This document shows, in pieces, positions 33,517 to 42,095 of a stretch of DNA of 64,000 nucleotides. Source of the stretch: Mucilaginibacter sp. OK283 (GTDB taxonomy: Bacteria; Bacteroidota; Bacteroidia; Sphingobacteriales; Sphingobacteriaceae). The position numbers were made by a program, and so were the translations under genes. Position 1 is the first letter of the stretch. Each line of letters starts with the position of its first letter. The notes beneath the pieces were generated by a model. That model saw only the letters and a program-made list of their open reading frames with translations. It searched no databases and was not told the origin of the DNA. The DNA is taken from the NCBI RefSeq assembly GCF_900110415.1, contig NZ_FODR01000007.1, positions 248,001-312,000 of the forward strand, read 5' to 3'.

Positions 33517-35639
33517 TTGAACTTACAGGGATAAATAAAATAAACGCGATACGCAGGTGGTATATTAGTTATCAGCTGCTTGCCGATGTGCTTTTTGCCG
33601 CCGCTATATCGCTGCTTTCAATTGCTTTGTTAAGGTATTTATTTAAGGTGCCGGTGTTTTGGGCATTACCGTTATTTGTATTATGCCTGGTAATTTTTCT
33701 GGTCATTCATCAGGCCTGGAAAACCAGCGACGTTTTAATAGCTAATTTCCTTGATCAACAATATCCCGAACTGGAAGAAAGCAGCGGCTTGGTATTAAAA
33801 CCTGCATCAGAATTAAACCTGCTGGAAACATTGCAGTTACAAAAGGTAGAAACTCAGTTGCAGGTTGTTCCGCAGTGGCACAGTTCGTTTTTAAAGCGGG
33901 CTAAACTTGCGCTATTGTTGCTGTTGTTTGCATTCGGATTCACATGGGTACTAAACAAGCCGTCGGCAACAAATCAATCTTTAACAGGAAAAGCTTTATC
34001 AACTGAAAATAATGCCATTCCAGAAAAGGTACTGCCTCAAATATCGTCGATTGACGTTGTAGTACATCCGCCAGCTTACACGGGTAAACAGCCACGTAGC
34101 CAGGATAAGTTTACTTTAAATGTAGAGGATGGCGCGACTGTGAGCTGGAAAATCGCCACCAATATCGCGGTTAAACAGGTGGCACTGCTGTTTAATGATA
34201 AGGAAACTATTAACCTTAAAAATATAAACCCCGATAAAACTGCCTGGCAAATTCAAAAACTGATTAACAAGCCTGGTTTTTACCAGGTTAACGTTGATGG
34301 CAAACTTTCGGACTTATACCAGGTACAGGTAATTGCAGACCAGCCGCCGGTTATCCATATCAAGTCGCCTAAACAGTACACCTATATTGATGCCGGCGAG
34401 GCGCAAAGGGTAAATATTGACGCAATCGTTAATGATGATTATGGAATAGCAAACGCGCTTGTTTTCGCGACAGTAGCTAAGGGAAGCGGCGAGGCTGTAA
34501 AATTTAAAGAGTATAAACTCGATTTTTCTACCTCGTTCAGTTCGTACCTGCCACAGTATAGCCTGCAAAAACTAATTAGTTTACCTGCCTTAAATATGGA
34601 GCCGGGCGATGAACTTTACTTTTACATACAGGCTATCGATACCCACCAGCAGCAAAGCCGCACGGATGTTTATACAGTGTCTATACAGGATACCGCTCAA
34701 TTGTTAAGCATGGACGGTATGCTAAGCGGGGTAAACCAAAAGCCGGAATTTTTCCGTAGTGAACGCCAGATCATCCTGGATACCGAAAAATTGCTGAAGG
34801 ATAAAGACAGCATCACAACGGTGAAGTTTAACGACCGGAGCAATGATCTGGGCGTAGATCAAAAACTGCTTCGCCTGCGCTATGGTAAGTTTTTGGGCGA
34901 AGAGTCGGAATCGGATATTAATCCTGCCGATGTGAAAGATGATCGGGTTGGGGATATCAAAAATTACGGTAACGCGGCGGTAATATTGGATAAATACACT
35001 GATAAACATGATAATGCCGAGGATGCCCAGTTTTTTGACCCCGAACTAAAAAAGCAACTTAAAGCTACGCTTACAGAAATGTGGAAGGCCGAATTGCAAT
35101 TAAGGCTTTACAAACCGCAGGACGCATTGCCATTTGAGTATAAAGCACTGCGATTGTTAAAAGATTTGCAGCAAAAATCAAGGATGTATGTAGCTAAAAC
35201 GTCGTATAATCCACCAGCGTTAAAGTTAGAGAAGCGTTTAAGCGGCGATCTCTCCAAGATCAATCAACCCATCAATAAATCGGATGTTAAACCCGGTACC
35301 GATCAATATGAAAATTTAAAAAAGGCGGTGCAGGTTTTAGCGCAGTTTAAGGTTGCGCCAAAAATGAGCGATGCAGATGAACATGTGCTCGCTTTAGCCA
35401 ACCAGCAGCTCAGTTCAAAGGCCTCGGCTCAACCGGGTGCTTACTTGCCGGCTTTAAGTGCCATGCGCCGGATATTATCGAAACCAGGTAAAATTAAGCC
35501 AGGCGATATTTCGTTGGTAGAAAGGGCTATTCAGAAAACGCTTATTCCAGCTGATAAATTGCCGGTTGCAGCAGAAAACCCTGCCGACCTGGGTTTATCG
35601 CAACAGTATTATAAAAACCTTAACCGCTTAAACCGCTAA
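33513..35639 (+). CDS. Large membrane-anchored periplasmic protein, DUF4175-like
   Basis: This 708-residue protein has three predicted membrane helices in the first 150 residues, then a periplasmic beta-rich part (SIDVVVHPPAYTGKQPRSQD, DQPPVIHIKSPKQYTYI) and a helical C-terminal half rich in Lys, Gln and Asp. The layout resembles DUF4175-type proteins found with MoxR and BatA genes. It overlaps the BatA-type gene by four bases and is followed six bases later by another membrane protein. No enzymatic motif is visible. Confidence 0.7.
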   Translation: MIELTGINKINAIRRWYISYQLLADVLFAAAISLLSIALLRYLFKVPVFWALPLFVLCLVIFLVIHQAWKTSDVLIANFLDQQYPELEESSGLVLKPASELNLLETLQLQKVETQLQVVPQWHSSFLKRAKLALLLLLFAFGFTWVLNKPSATNQSLTGKALSTENNAIPEKVLPQISSIDVVVHPPAYTGKQPRSQDKFTLNVEDGATVSWKIATNIAVKQVALLFNDKETINLKNINPDKTAWQIQKLINKPGFYQVNVDGKLSDLYQVQVIADQPPVIHIKSPKQYTYIDAGEAQRVNIDAIVNDDYGIANALVFATVAKGSGEAVKFKEYKLDFSTSFSSYLPQYSLQKLISLPALNMEPGDELYFYIQAIDTHQQQSRTDVYTVSIQDTAQLLSMDGMLSGVNQKPEFFRSERQIILDTEKLLKDKDSITTVKFNDRSNDLGVDQKLLRLRYGKFLGEESESDINPADVKDDRVGDIKNYGNAAVILDKYTDKHDNAEDAQFFDPELKKQLKATLTEMWKAELQLRLYKPQDALPFEYKALRLLKDLQQKSRMYVAKTSYNPPALKLEKRLSGDLSKINQPINKSDVKPGTDQYENLKKAVQVLAQFKVAPKMSDADEHVLALANQQLSSKASAQPGAYLPALSAMRRILSKPGKIKPGDISLVERAIQKTLIPADKLPVAAENPADLGLSQQYYKNLNRLNR

Positions 35640-35645
35640 ATACAA

Positions 35646-37430
35646 ATGAACTGGAACGCTATTGTTATCATCATTTGCATTTTAATTACTGCTTTGGCGG
35701 TTTGGAAAGAGTACGTCCGGGCCAATCAATCGCGTTTGGTTTTACGACTGCTTACAACTATAACGGCCGTAATTGCCTTAGCATGTATTGCTTTGCCTTT
35801 AACTTACCAGGTTGATGTAAATAAGCAGGACAAAAGGGAAGCGCTATTATTAACCGAAGGATTTAGTGCTGATAGTGTGAGCAAGTATAATACGGAAAAA
35901 ATATTCACCCTGAATAACACAATCAGCAAAAAGATTCCAAAGGCAATGCTGATCTATGATTTAGCGGATCTGAAAGCAGATTCGACAATTACACAAATAC
36001 GGATCCTGGGCGATGGTTTGGACAAGGAAGAACTACAGCGACTGGATCATGTACCGGTAATATTCCGTCCTGCGGCTTTTAAACAAGGAATAACTGCAGT
36101 TAGTTGGAATGAACATCTAAAAGCAGGAGACGAGATTAACGTTGCCGGAACTTATAAAAACAGCTTGCCCGGAAAAATAAAACTGGTACTGAAAGGTTTA
36201 AGTACAGGGTTGGATTCGGTAATCATTGCACCAGGCGAGGCGGTGCCGTTTAATTTAAGGAACACGCCAAAAAACCAAGGTAAGAACGTTTATAAGTTAC
36301 TGGCCATAACCGGGACAGATACGCTCGAAAACCAAAATATTCCCGTACAAATTGAGCCGGCCAAGCCTTTGAATGTTTTAATGCTAACCGCATCGCCCGA
36401 TTTTGAGAGCCGCTTTTTAAAGAACTGGCTTTCCGAGAGCGGATTTGCTGTGGCAGTCCGCTCAGCAATCAGTAAAGATAAATTCAACAAAGAGTTCATC
36501 AACCTGGATCAATTTCCGCTTGATCATTTATCGGCGTCGGTTTTTGGCAAGTTTGATGTGTTAATTGCCGACCTCTCCGTTTTGAAAACACTAAACGGGG
36601 TCGAGGCTGCCGCTTTACAACAGGAAGTTCTCCAAAAAGGCCTGGGGATAGTTATCCGGGCTGATAGTAGCTTAAAATCAAATTCGTGGCTGCAACGTGA
36701 TTTTCCTTCTGACCGGCTGGCGGTGAAAGATCCTGCACCTGTATCGCTCAACATACAAGGCAAAACCGGTAATACAGCCAAATTGAATGCCGGAATGGTT
36801 TACCTGGCAAACCAGGCCAATACCCAATCATTGATTAGTGACGAGCATGGACATGTTTTAGCAGCCAATGCATTGGCCGGTGCCGGCAAATTGGTATTCA
36901 CACCCCTGAATAATACTTTCAGTTGGATATTGGGCGGCGATAAAGCCGACTATTCATCTTTATGGTCGCTATTGATTACCAAGGCAGCACGGAAGGTTGC
37001 CACACTAGAATCATGGACAATAAAATCGGTTATACCAACATTATCAAATCCGGTTGAATTGCAGCTGGAGAGTGCGGTAGCGCCGCCTTTAATACAAATT
37101 GACAGCACGGTTATCTCCCCAATACAAAATAGCAAGCTCCCTTTTCAATGGACGGTTAACTATTGGCCAAAGACGGTTGGCTGGCAATCTGTAAAACAAA
37201 ATAACGGGGCTTTAAACTGGTTTTATGTTTATAGTTACGATGACTGGAAAAATATAAGGGCGCTAAAAAAGCAAGCCGACACCAAAGCCTATGTTGCCAA
37301 CAACGCGATTAATAGTAATGTAACGAAACAGATACACGAAAAAGCCACGATTGCTGTAAGTAAAATATATTTTTATGTTTTGCTGCTGATGGCTTGTGCT
37401 TTTTTATGGTTAGAGGCCAGGTTTCGGTAG
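35646..37430 (+). CDS. Membrane protein with amidotransferase-like periplasmic domain, unknown function
   Basis: This 594-residue protein has two N-terminal helices (IVIIICILITALAVW and a second at about residues 35-53), a long soluble region, and a C-terminal helix (IYFYVLLLMACAFLWLEARF). The segment LNVLMLTASPDFESRFLKNW, followed by FDVLIADLSVLKTLNG, resembles the class I GATase-like fold often seen in membrane VWA/BatA-associated proteins, without catalytic residues. It is the last of four tightly packed envelope genes before the second tldD. Confidence 0.65.
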   Translation: MNWNAIVIIICILITALAVWKEYVRANQSRLVLRLLTTITAVIALACIALPLTYQVDVNKQDKREALLLTEGFSADSVSKYNTEKIFTLNNTISKKIPKAMLIYDLADLKADSTITQIRILGDGLDKEELQRLDHVPVIFRPAAFKQGITAVSWNEHLKAGDEINVAGTYKNSLPGKIKLVLKGLSTGLDSVIIAPGEAVPFNLRNTPKNQGKNVYKLLAITGTDTLENQNIPVQIEPAKPLNVLMLTASPDFESRFLKNWLSESGFAVAVRSAISKDKFNKEFINLDQFPLDHLSASVFGKFDVLIADLSVLKTLNGVEAAALQQEVLQKGLGIVIRADSSLKSNSWLQRDFPSDRLAVKDPAPVSLNIQGKTGNTAKLNAGMVYLANQANTQSLISDEHGHVLAANALAGAGKLVFTPLNNTFSWILGGDKADYSSLWSLLITKAARKVATLESWTIKSVIPTLSNPVELQLESAVAPPLIQIDSTVISPIQNSKLPFQWTVNYWPKTVGWQSVKQNNGALNWFYVYSYDDWKNIRALKKQADTKAYVANNAINSNVTKQIHEKATIAVSKIYFYVLLLMACAFLWLEARFR

Positions 37431-37446
37431 TTATATAAGTAATAAA

Positions 37447-37452
37447 AGGAGG
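37447..37452 (+). promoter_or_regulatory. Strong Shine-Dalgarno site deciding the TTG start of tldD copy 2
   Basis: AGGAGG lies nine bases before TTG at 37462. Strong Shine-Dalgarno sites are uncommon in this phylum. Here it supports TTG as the true start, which gives the Tat-like signal RRRDFIYLTG at the N-terminus. Confidence 0.7.
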
Positions 37453-37461
37453 AAATATACT

Positions 37462-39099
37462 TTGAGAAGACGTGACTTTATCTATTTAACGGGTATGGGT
37501 GCCGGCGCTTTAATGCTGCCCGGTATGAATGCCCTCGGTAAAACAATCGATCCGGTACAGGCGCTGGAAGGCGTTGATGTAAAGATCAAAAAAGAGCTGG
37601 CTGACGTGGCTTTAAACGCCGCCAAATCAAACGGTGCTACTTATGCCGATGTTAGGATTGGCCGCTACCTTAACCAGTTTGTGGTTACCCGCGAAAACAA
37701 GGTACTTAATGTGGCTAATACCGAATCATATGGTATTGGTATCCGTGTTATAGCTAATGGTTGCTGGGGATTTGCAGCAACCAACGATGTAACTAAAGAG
37801 GGCATGGCTAAAACGGCCCTGAAAGCAGTTGCAGTCGCCAAAGCCAATGCCAAAATTGGAGGTGCGCCCGTAGAGCTTGCTCCCCAAAAAGGTTATGGCG
37901 AAGTAAGCTGGCAAACACCGCTTACCAAAAATGCATTTGAAGTGCCTATCAAAGAAAAGGTTGATCTGTTGCTTAATGCCAACGGCGTGGCCATGGCAGG
38001 CGGTGCCAACTTTGTAAACTCGATCATGTTTGCCGTAAACGAGCAAAAATACTTTGCATCAACCGATGGTTCGTATATCGATCAGGATGTACATCGCTTA
38101 TTCCCAAGTTTTACGGTGACCAAAATTGATCCTGCGGCCGGTTCATTTGAAACCCGTAGGTCGTTAAGCTCGCCGGTTGGTATGGGATACGAGTACCTTG
38201 ATCCGTTGGATAGCGAGAAAGTGGCTGGTATAACTACCCGTTACAAAAAACGTTATGACATGATTGAAGATATGAAGTTTGCTACCCAGCAGGCTGCCGA
38301 TAAAATAAAAGCAAAATCGGTTGAGCCGGGCAAATATGACCTGGTGCTTGATCCTTCGCATTTATGGTTAACCATTCACGAATCTGTTGGTCACCCTACC
38401 GAGCTTGATCGTGTATTGGGCTACGAGGCTAACTTTGCCGGTACCAGCTTCCTTACCTTGGATAAATGGAAATCGGGCAAGTTTAACTTCGGCAGCAAAG
38501 CCGTAAATATTGTGGCCGATAAAACCCAGGTTGGTTCATTAGGCGCTGTAGGTTATGATGATGAGGGTGTTAAGTGTAAAAAATGGGATATCATAAAAGA
38601 GGGGACCTTAGTTAACTACCAGGCCATCCGCGACCAGGCACATATCATCGGGCTTACTGAGTCGCAAGGCTGCTGTTACTCGCAAAGCTGGCAGGATGTA
38701 CAATTTCAGCGTATGCCAAATATATCTTTGCAACCGGGCAAAACCCCATTGAGTGTTGATGAGATGATTAAAAACGTCGAGAAAGGTGTTTACATTATTG
38801 GCGATGGCTCATTCTCTATCGATCAGCAGCGCTATAACTTCCAGTTTGGCGGGCAGCTGTTTTATGAGATTAAAAATGGAAAAATAGCCGGGATGCTTAA
38901 CGATGTTGCCTACCAGGCCAATACTCAGGAGTTCTGGAATTCCTGTAGCCAGGTTTGCGATGAGCGCGACTACCGTTTAGGCGGGGCCTTTAATGACGGT
39001 AAAGGCCAGCCGGGCCAGTCAAGCGCGGTATCGCACGGATCATCAACCGCATTATTTAAGGGAGTTAATGTAATCAACACTAAGAGAAAAATCGGATAA
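37462..39099 (+). CDS. TldD-family zinc metalloprotease, copy 2
   Basis: This 545-residue protein has a twin-arginine-type signal (MRRRDFIYLTGMGAGALML), then the TldD fold with the HESVGH active site (His306, Glu307, His311) and the CCYSQSW stretch. It is a close paralogue of the copy at 26713. Long identical blocks surround the active site, and differences are concentrated in the N-terminal third. It begins 31 bases after the preceding membrane protein gene and is followed seven bases later by its tldE partner. The export signal suggests periplasmic proteolysis of peptides, perhaps tied to the MoxR/BatA complex. Confidence 0.92.
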   Translation: MRRRDFIYLTGMGAGALMLPGMNALGKTIDPVQALEGVDVKIKKELADVALNAAKSNGATYADVRIGRYLNQFVVTRENKVLNVANTESYGIGIRVIANGCWGFAATNDVTKEGMAKTALKAVAVAKANAKIGGAPVELAPQKGYGEVSWQTPLTKNAFEVPIKEKVDLLLNANGVAMAGGANFVNSIMFAVNEQKYFASTDGSYIDQDVHRLFPSFTVTKIDPAAGSFETRRSLSSPVGMGYEYLDPLDSEKVAGITTRYKKRYDMIEDMKFATQQAADKIKAKSVEPGKYDLVLDPSHLWLTIHESVGHPTELDRVLGYEANFAGTSFLTLDKWKSGKFNFGSKAVNIVADKTQVGSLGAVGYDDEGVKCKKWDIIKEGTLVNYQAIRDQAHIIGLTESQGCCYSQSWQDVQFQRMPNISLQPGKTPLSVDEMIKNVEKGVYIIGDGSFSIDQQRYNFQFGGQLFYEIKNGKIAGMLNDVAYQANTQEFWNSCSQVCDERDYRLGGAFNDGKGQPGQSSAVSHGSSTALFKGVNVINTKRKIG

Positions 39100-39106
39100 C
39101 TGAATT

Positions 39107-40438
39107 ATGCCTATATTAAATAAAGAAGAAGCCCAGGTTTTACTAAAAAAGGTACTTGCCTATTCAAAAGCCGAGGAGTGCGAGGTAAGTTTAAACGGCA
39201 GCGAAGGCGGTAATATCCGCACAGCGTTAAACGCGGTATCAACTGCCGGCGATATCAGTACTATTGGATTGGCCGTAACATCGGTATTTGGCAAAAAAGC
39301 CGGTACCGCCACCATTGATGAATTTGACGATGCCGCCCTTGAAAGGGTGGTACGCCGGTCGGAGGAGCTGGCGCAGTTAGCACCTGCCAATCCCGAATAT
39401 ATGCCGATGTTAGGTCCGCAAACTTTTGCAGAGGCTATCACCTTTAATGCTAACACAGCCGCCATAACGCCGGATACCCGCGCAGAAATGGTGGCCAAAA
39501 GCTTATCGGTTACTAAAGAAGCAAAATTGACAGCAGCCGGGTTCCTCGAGAATTCTACCAGTTTTAACGCCGTTATGAATTCTAAAGGCTTGTTTGCTTA
39601 TAACAAAGGTAGCGATGTTACTTTCTCGGTTACTACACGTAACCAGGAAGGCACAGCATCTGGCTATGCGGCCAGGGGATTTACCGATGTAAGTAAGATG
39701 GATACCTTTTCGGCAACCAAATACGCCGCGGGTAAATGTTTAAGCTCGTCAGGTGCAAAAGCTATAGAGCCGGGTAAATATACCGTGATACTGGAACCCG
39801 TTGCGGCTACCTACCTATTGGAAAACATGTTCCGTTTTGATGCCCGTAGTGCCGAAGAGGGTCGTAGCTTTTTGAGCAAAAAGGGTGGGGGTACCCGCCT
39901 GGGTGAACAATTAATGGACCCTAAAGTAAATATCTACTCTGATCCCTTTAATCCCGACCTTCCATCAACCACATGGAGCGGCGAAGGCTTACCGCGCGAA
40001 AAAACCAGTTGGATTGAAAAAGGCGTAGTTAAAAACTTAAGTTATAGCCGCTACTGGGCTGATAAAAAAGGTGTTAAGCCTTTGCCCGGGCCTGGCAATA
40101 TCATTATGGATGGCGGCGATGCCAGCCTGGAAGACCTCATTAAAAGCACCGAACGAGGTATCCTGGTATCACGCCTGTGGTATATCCGCATGGTCGATCC
40201 GCAATCGCTGCTGTTAACAGGCCTTACCCGCGATGGTACGTTTTATATAGAGAATGGCAAAATCAAGTTCCCGGTTAAAAACTTCAGGTTTAACGAAAGC
40301 CCGGTTATTATGCTAAACAACCTGGAAGCATTGGGCAAGCAGGAGCGGAGCATTAGTGTAGAAAGCTACCGTAGTTACCTGATCCCTACGTTGAAGGTCA
40401 GGGACTTTACGTTTAGTTCACTATCAGACGCGGTTTAA
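39107..40438 (+). CDS. TldE/PmbA-family protein, copy 2
   Basis: This 443-residue partner of TldD copy 2 lacks the zinc motif. Conserved segments shared with copy 1 are GAKAIEPGKYTVILEP, ARSAEEGRSFLSKKGG, SWIEKGVVKNLSYSRYWA and ILVSRLWYIRMVDPQSL. No signal peptide is visible, so either it stays in the cytoplasm or it is exported together with the Tat-bearing TldD as a folded complex, which Tat allows. A strong hairpin terminator follows 18 bases after the stop and closes the operon. Confidence 0.9.
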   Translation: MPILNKEEAQVLLKKVLAYSKAEECEVSLNGSEGGNIRTALNAVSTAGDISTIGLAVTSVFGKKAGTATIDEFDDAALERVVRRSEELAQLAPANPEYMPMLGPQTFAEAITFNANTAAITPDTRAEMVAKSLSVTKEAKLTAAGFLENSTSFNAVMNSKGLFAYNKGSDVTFSVTTRNQEGTASGYAARGFTDVSKMDTFSATKYAAGKCLSSSGAKAIEPGKYTVILEPVAATYLLENMFRFDARSAEEGRSFLSKKGGGTRLGEQLMDPKVNIYSDPFNPDLPSTTWSGEGLPREKTSWIEKGVVKNLSYSRYWADKKGVKPLPGPGNIIMDGGDASLEDLIKSTERGILVSRLWYIRMVDPQSLLLTGLTRDGTFYIENGKIKFPVKNFRFNESPVIMLNNLEALGKQERSISVESYRSYLIPTLKVRDFTFSSLSDAV

Positions 40439-40456
40439 TATCCCGGATGATTACAC

Positions 40457-40491
40457 CAACAAAGGAGCGGCTAAAAGTTGCTCCTTTGTTG
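40457..40491 (+). terminator. Terminator after the second tldD-tldE pair
   Basis: CAACAAAGGAGC and GCTCCTTTGTTG form a perfect 12-bp stem with an 11-base loop, 18 bases after the tldE stop. No long T run follows, but position and strength support termination. Confidence 0.75.
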
Positions 40492-40918
40492 ATATTAATA
40501 CTGCCACATATTGGCTATTCTTGCTCCCCCGAAACTGAATAGATACATGTGGATGTAACCTGTTTGTAATTAACACTTGCCATTTACATTTTATTCGTGT
40601 CAAAGTGAGTCAAGCCGCACCCATATTAAAAAATTTGAGCGCTCTAAACCTCAAAGTCTTTGGTTGAATTTCAGACAAAGCTTCAAATAAATTAATTTCT
40701 GTAGCGGTCAGCAATTCTTTAATTAAAACGCACCGACCCGTGGTTGGGTGGCGCTGTTAATCTGCCATTTAGCTACACGCTATTCAAAATTGAGTATGTC
40801 GGATTTTATGAATAAGCAATTGCCAATCATTACATTTGCCTGGAGCAACGGCTGGTAACTAATAGTGATTAGCTTTATCGATGGCAAAGCCAATATTACC
40901 TGTTACTTATGATTAAAC
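40492..40918. other. Intergenic stretch with little content apart from a promoter candidate
   Basis: These 427 bases between the tldE terminator and the GH16 gene hold no convincing coding frame, RNA gene or repeat of the kinds found elsewhere in the window. The only signal I trust is the -7 box at 40831. Confidence 0.5.
40831..40838 (+). promoter_or_regulatory. Bacteroidota -7 box upstream of the GH16 gene
   Basis: TACATTTG matches TAnnTTTG and lies about 80 bases before the GH16 start. The -33 element is not clear at the usual distance. Confidence 0.4.
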
Positions 40919-41812
40919 ATGAAATGTAAAAAGTGTGATTATGGCTTTATAGTTTTCTTTTGTTGTGCGCTTGCTGTATCTACCATTTGCTTGGGTCAGA
41001 AGAAAAAAGCGGCAGCAAAAACTGAAGAGACGGTCATTTTTTTTGATGACTTCGAGGGCAAAAAACTCAATCGCAATAAATGGAATACCGAAGTAACGGG
41101 TATGCATGTGAACAATGAACTGCAGGCTTATGTTGATACGGGTTTGACTGTATTTTTGGTTAATGGTGCAGCGGCAGAGGGTGCAAAAAAGGGTGCCTTG
41201 GTAATAAGGCCACAGTGGATACCTGGTTTTAAAACAAAAGACGGGCAAACTTTTGATTTCATATCAGGCAGGATAAATACCCAAAATAAATTTGAATTTG
41301 CCTACGGAAAAGCCGAGGCCCGGATTAAACTAACTGAAGGTGCCGGCCTTTGGCCCGCCTGGTGGTTGTTAGGTAACGGCATGTGGCCCGCCTGTGGCGA
41401 AATTGACATTATGGAATACGTAGGCGAAAAGGATTGGGCCAGTGCTGCCGTGCATGGCCCAGGCTATAGCGGCGAAACACCATTTGTAAACCGCCAGTAT
41501 TTTAGTGCCAGCAATGATGTTACCCAATGGCATAGTTACGCCGTAGAATGGACTCCGGATGCGCTTTATTTTAAATATGATGGCAAACTGATGTTCAGGT
41601 TAAATAAAAACATGACCGGGCATTACGGGAAGTGGGCGTTTGATAACAAAAAACACCTCATCCTGAATTATGCCTTGGGCGGTGCTTACCCGGTAAAAAT
41701 AAACGGCGTTACTATGCCTTACAATGGCATGCCGGCATCAACAGTAGATCTTATCAAGAAAAATAAAGCAAAAATGCTGGTTGATTGGGTTAAGGTAACT
41801 CAAAAAAAATAA
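40919..41812 (+). CDS. GH16 family endo-beta-glucanase (laminarinase-like), secreted
   Basis: This 297-residue protein has an N-terminal hydrophobic signal (GFIVFFCCALAVSTICLG). The beta-jelly-roll catalytic domain follows, with EARIKLTEGAGLWPAWWLLG and the catalytic motif GEIDIMEYVG, in which Glu161 is the likely nucleophile and Glu166 the acid/base. Other landmarks are HSYAVEWTPDALYFKYDG and HLILNYALGGAYP. The motif with a beta-bulge (ExDxxE) is that of laminarinases acting on beta-1,3-glucans. It is a single-gene unit; no binding module or sorting tag is attached. Confidence 0.9.
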   Translation: MKCKKCDYGFIVFFCCALAVSTICLGQKKKAAAKTEETVIFFDDFEGKKLNRNKWNTEVTGMHVNNELQAYVDTGLTVFLVNGAAAEGAKKGALVIRPQWIPGFKTKDGQTFDFISGRINTQNKFEFAYGKAEARIKLTEGAGLWPAWWLLGNGMWPACGEIDIMEYVGEKDWASAAVHGPGYSGETPFVNRQYFSASNDVTQWHSYAVEWTPDALYFKYDGKLMFRLNKNMTGHYGKWAFDNKKHLILNYALGGAYPVKINGVTMPYNGMPASTVDLIKKNKAKMLVDWVKVTQKK

Positions 41813-42095
41813 TTTTAAACAAAGTTTTTCTTGAATTTGGAACAGGCCTCGGTAGTCGCTTTTTTTGCTATTTTTAATTAAAAAGACAATTAGGCGATAA
41901 AAATGAAAATTTAAGCAGAAAATTTTACGAAGTACCAAACCATTTTGTTTGTTTTACGTATAAAGGTTGAGATTTAATTTCTATAAAAACAGTGTGGTAG
42001 GCTATGTTATTGGTTGTAAATAATTTACCGGTTTGAGGTTTTATTCAAACCGAACCTTATTATCATAAAGCTGAAACGAATAGATATTGAGGTTA

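Noticed and set aside
40808..40858. 16-codon frame MNKQLPIITFAWSNGW upstream of GH16 as a second leader peptide
   Set aside because: It spans the -7 box at 40831-40838, so it would not be transcribed in full from that promoter, and it has no codon run matching the downstream gene's role.
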